From assembly GCA_947623765.1 (NCBI GenBank), contig CANQIG010000067.1:1-8626 (forward strand): DNA of 8,626 nucleotides, in the 5' to 3' direction. Shown in pieces: positions 6,595 to 8,626 of this stretch. The stretch is from an uncultured Clostridia bacterium. GTDB taxonomy: Bacteria; Bacillota; Clostridia; Oscillospirales; Acutalibacteraceae. Position numbers and translations under genes: made by a program. The notes beneath the pieces were generated by a model. It was not told where the DNA came from. It did not search any database and saw only the letters and a list, made by a program, of their open reading frames with translations. Every line of letters begins with the position of its first letter. The first letter of the stretch is position 1.

Positions 6595-8626
6595 AGATCT
6601 CCGCGAGCATGAGCGGAATCTCGATCGGCTTTTTGCCGGTGCGCGCCACACTGTTCGCGTCCGGCTGCGAAGTCCCCACATAGAGCGTAAACCGGTGGCT
6701 GTCCACTCGGCGCTCCCCGTCCCCGTCGACGATCTCGAACGCCGTTCTCGGGATCTCGACCGTGACGCTCTGTTTCTCCCCCTCGCCGATGGAGATGTGC
6801 CGGAAACCGCAGAGGCTGTGGTTCTTCACCGCATACCCGGAATCGTGGATGCGGATATAGATCTGCACCACGTCGTCCGTGGCGCACCCGAAATTCTCGA
6901 CATCCGCCGTCACCGTATAGTTCTCCCCGTTCTTCTCAAAGGAAGCGCCCGTCACGCGCACGTCCCCATACGTGAGACCGAACCCGAACGGATAGAGCAC
7001 GTCGCCGGTAAAGTTGCGGTACGTGCGGTTCTCCATGCTGTAATCTGTAAACTCCGGCAGATCGTCCGCCGAGTTGTAGAACGTCACCGGCAGCTTGCCG
7101 CACGGCGAGTGCGCGCCGAAGAGGATCTCCGCGATCGCCCGTCCGCCCTGCGCGCCCGGGTACCATCCCTGCAGCACAGCGGCACAGTGCGCGTCGGCAA
7201 AACGAATGTCCATCGCGCTGCCGGTCATATTTACGAGAATGACCGGCTTTCCTGTCGCGACGACCGTCTCGAGGAGCTTCCTCTGCGGTTCGGGCAGAAG
7301 CAGATCGAGCTTATCTCCCGCGCCGCCGAGATTGCTCTCGTGGTTCTCTTCGCCCTCGACCGTCTCATCGAGACCGGTGACGACGACAACAACGTCGCTG
7401 TGCTCCGCAACGGTCTCCGCTTCGGAGAGGCGGTCGCCGGGAAGCGCGATGCTCTCGAGCTTGTCCGTATAGAGGTGCGAACCCTCGGAATAGAGGACGC
7501 GTGCGCGGTCGCCGACATAGTCCTGAATGCCCTCCAGGACCGTGATATAGCGCGACGCGGTGCCGTGATAATTGCCGATCAACGCGAGGCGGCTGTCCGC
7601 GTTCGGTCCGATGACGCCGACGGTGCGGATCTTTGTGAGGTCGAGCGGGAGGATGCCGTCGTTCTTGAGGAGCACGACGCTCTTCCGCGCGGCATCCAGA
7701 CTCAGCGCCAAATGCTCTTTGCATTCGACGACCTCATACGGGATGTCGTTCATGGGGTTCGTTTCGTCAAATTCACCGAGCAGGAAGCGCGTCGTGAACA
7801 GGCGCTCCGCAGCGGTCGTGATCTGTTCCTCCGTCACAAGACCGTTTTCCAACGCCTTCAGCAGATAGAGATAGGTGACGCCGCAGTTCACATCGCAGCC
7901 CATTTGGAGCGCCAGCGCCGCGGAGTCCTCCGCCGCCTTCGTGATGTGATGGAAATTGTGGAAGTCGGAGATCGCCCAGCAGTCCGAGACATAATGGCCC
8001 GCAAAACCCCATTTCCCGCGCAGGATCTGGCGCATCAGCAGGTCGCTGCCGCAGCACGGCTCGCCGAGCGTGCGGTTATACGCGCCCATGACGGCCTCGA
8101 CTTCGCCCTCTTTGACCGCGCTCTCAAACGCCGGGAGATAGGTCTCCCAAAGGTCCTTCGGGCTGACCTCAGCGTCGAACTCATGGCGCAGCTTTTCAGG
8201 GCCGCTGTGGACCGCGAAATGCTTCGCGCATGCCGCGAGTTTCAGGTATTCCCCGTCCCCCTGCAGGCCTTGTATGTATGCCACGCCAAGGCGGCCCGTC
8301 AGATATGGGTCCTCGCCGTAGGTCTCCTGCCCGCGTCCCCAGCGGGGGTCGCGGAAAAGATTGATGTTCGGGGACCAGAACGTCAGGCCCTTATAGATGT
8401 CGTGATCCCCGTGCTTCTTCGATTCGTTGTACTTGGCACGTCCCTCGGTTGCGACGACATCGCCGATCTTTCGCAGCATCTCCTCGTCAAACATCGAGGC
8501 CATCGCAATGGGCATCGGGAACATCGTCGCGACGCCCGCGCGCGCCACGCCGTGCAGCGCTTCGTTCCACCAGTTGTACGCCGGAACGCCGAGGCGCTCT
8601 ACGGCTGGCGCGTCATAGCGGAGCTG
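6593..8626 (-). CDS. GH3 beta-xylosidase-like glycoside hydrolase (N-terminus beyond right edge)
   Basis: The frame is open from the right edge to the TAA at 6593-6595, giving 677 residues; relatives are about 700-720, so only some 30 are missing. Residues are counted from 8626. The GH3 N-terminal barrel starts with APAVERLGVPAYNWWNEALH (7-26), typical of beta-xylosidases of this family. RDPRWGRGQETYGED (92-106) and KHFAVHSGP (135-143) are substrate-pocket motifs, and YVSDCWAI (212-219) holds the predicted nucleophile D215. The GH3 C-domain includes VVLLKNDGILPL (317-328) and GLDETVEGEE (418-427), the region of the acid/base Glu in this group. PFGFGLTYG (546-554) leads into a C-terminal fibronectin-III-like domain. 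The expected role is removal of xylose from non-reducing ends of xylo-oligosaccharides; activity on arabinosides or glucosides is possible. A GTG at 8546-8548 is not the start, because clear family sequence continues upstream of it. Confidence 0.92.
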   Translation of the reverse strand, partial: QLRYDAPAVERLGVPAYNWWNEALHGVARAGVATMFPMPIAMASMFDEEMLRKIGDVVATEGRAKYNESKKHGDHDIYKGLTFWSPNINLFRDPRWGRGQETYGEDPYLTGRLGVAYIQGLQGDGEYLKLAACAKHFAVHSGPEKLRHEFDAEVSPKDLWETYLPAFESAVKEGEVEAVMGAYNRTLGEPCCGSDLLMRQILRGKWGFAGHYVSDCWAISDFHNFHHITKAAEDSAALALQMGCDVNCGVTYLYLLKALENGLVTEEQITTAAERLFTTRFLLGEFDETNPMNDIPYEVVECKEHLALSLDAARKSVVLLKNDGILPLDLTKIRTVGVIGPNADSRLALIGNYHGTASRYITVLEGIQDYVGDRARVLYSEGSHLYTDKLESIALPGDRLSEAETVAEHSDVVVVVTGLDETVEGEENHESNLGGAGDKLDLLLPEPQRKLLETVVATGKPVILVNMTGSAMDIRFADAHCAAVLQGWYPGAQGGRAIAEILFGAHSPCGKLPVTFYNSADDLPEFTDYSMENRTYRNFTGDVLYPFGFGLTYGDVRVTGASFEKNGENYTVTADVENFGCATDDVVQIYIRIHDSGYAVKNHSLCGFRHISIGEGEKQSVTVEIPRTAFEIVDGDGERRVDSHRFTLYVGTSQPDANSVARTGKKPIEIPLMLAEI

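Noticed and set aside
5271..6596. A 441-codon open frame on the plus strand opposite the third MATE gene
   Set aside because: Same reason: Arg/His/Asp/Glu-rich shadow of a membrane protein gene, with no plausible ribosome binding site or domain.
6525..6887. N-terminal extension of the third MATE gene
   Set aside because: It overlaps the GH3 gene and the intergenic hairpin, is Arg-rich without MATE similarity, and a better start with a ribosome binding site exists at 6524.
8546..8548. GTG as the start of the GH3 gene
   Set aside because: The 26 codons upstream are in frame to the window edge and encode conserved GH3 sequence, so this Val is internal.

Overview
The window looks like chromosomal DNA from a GC-rich (by eye about 55-60%) member of the Firmicutes, most plausibly an uncultured gut or rumen Clostridia of the Oscillospiraceae/Lachnospiraceae type. 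The reasons are the strong purine-rich ribosome binding sites, the GH51/GH3 enzymes for plant cell-wall sugars, the MATE exporters of Clostridia-like type, and an XRE regulator with a membrane-embedded C-terminus. The taxonomy is inferred, not shown. No mobile element, tRNA, rRNA or CRISPR array was seen.

Layout from left to right. (1) 1-663, minus strand: the N-terminal 221 residues of a GH51 alpha-L-arabinofuranosidase, running off the left edge. (2) 664-855: a divergent intergenic region with a good promoter facing each way and an inverted repeat between them. (3) 856-2217, plus: a first MATE-family efflux protein, followed by a hairpin terminator. (4) 2484-3455, plus: an XRE/Cro-type helix-turn-helix protein with about six predicted membrane segments. 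(5) 3456-3578: two stacked terminator hairpins between convergent genes. (6) 3579-4991, minus: a second MATE protein with its own promoter. (7) 5133-6524, minus: a third MATE protein, of MepA-like type. (8) 6525-6592: a short gap with a very stable hairpin. (9) 6593-8626, minus: a GH3 beta-xylosidase-like enzyme, complete at its C-terminus and lacking only its extreme N-terminus at the right edge.

The two glycosidases fit together functionally. GH51 removes arabinofuranosyl branches and GH3 beta-xylosidase trims xylo-oligosaccharides, as in intracellular arabinoxylan-oligosaccharide use. Between them sit three MATE exporters that look like different subfamilies rather than tandem copies, plus a possible membrane-linked regulator. 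The third MATE gene has no obvious promoter and lies 68 bp behind the GH3 gene, so it may be expressed by read-through from it. Whether the exporters serve the polysaccharide pathway (for example by exporting phenolics released from arabinoxylan) or are only neighbours cannot be settled from sequence alone. Nothing here is clearly a new system. The points most worth checking are the GH3-MATE coupling, the divergent control region and the membrane-embedded XRE protein.
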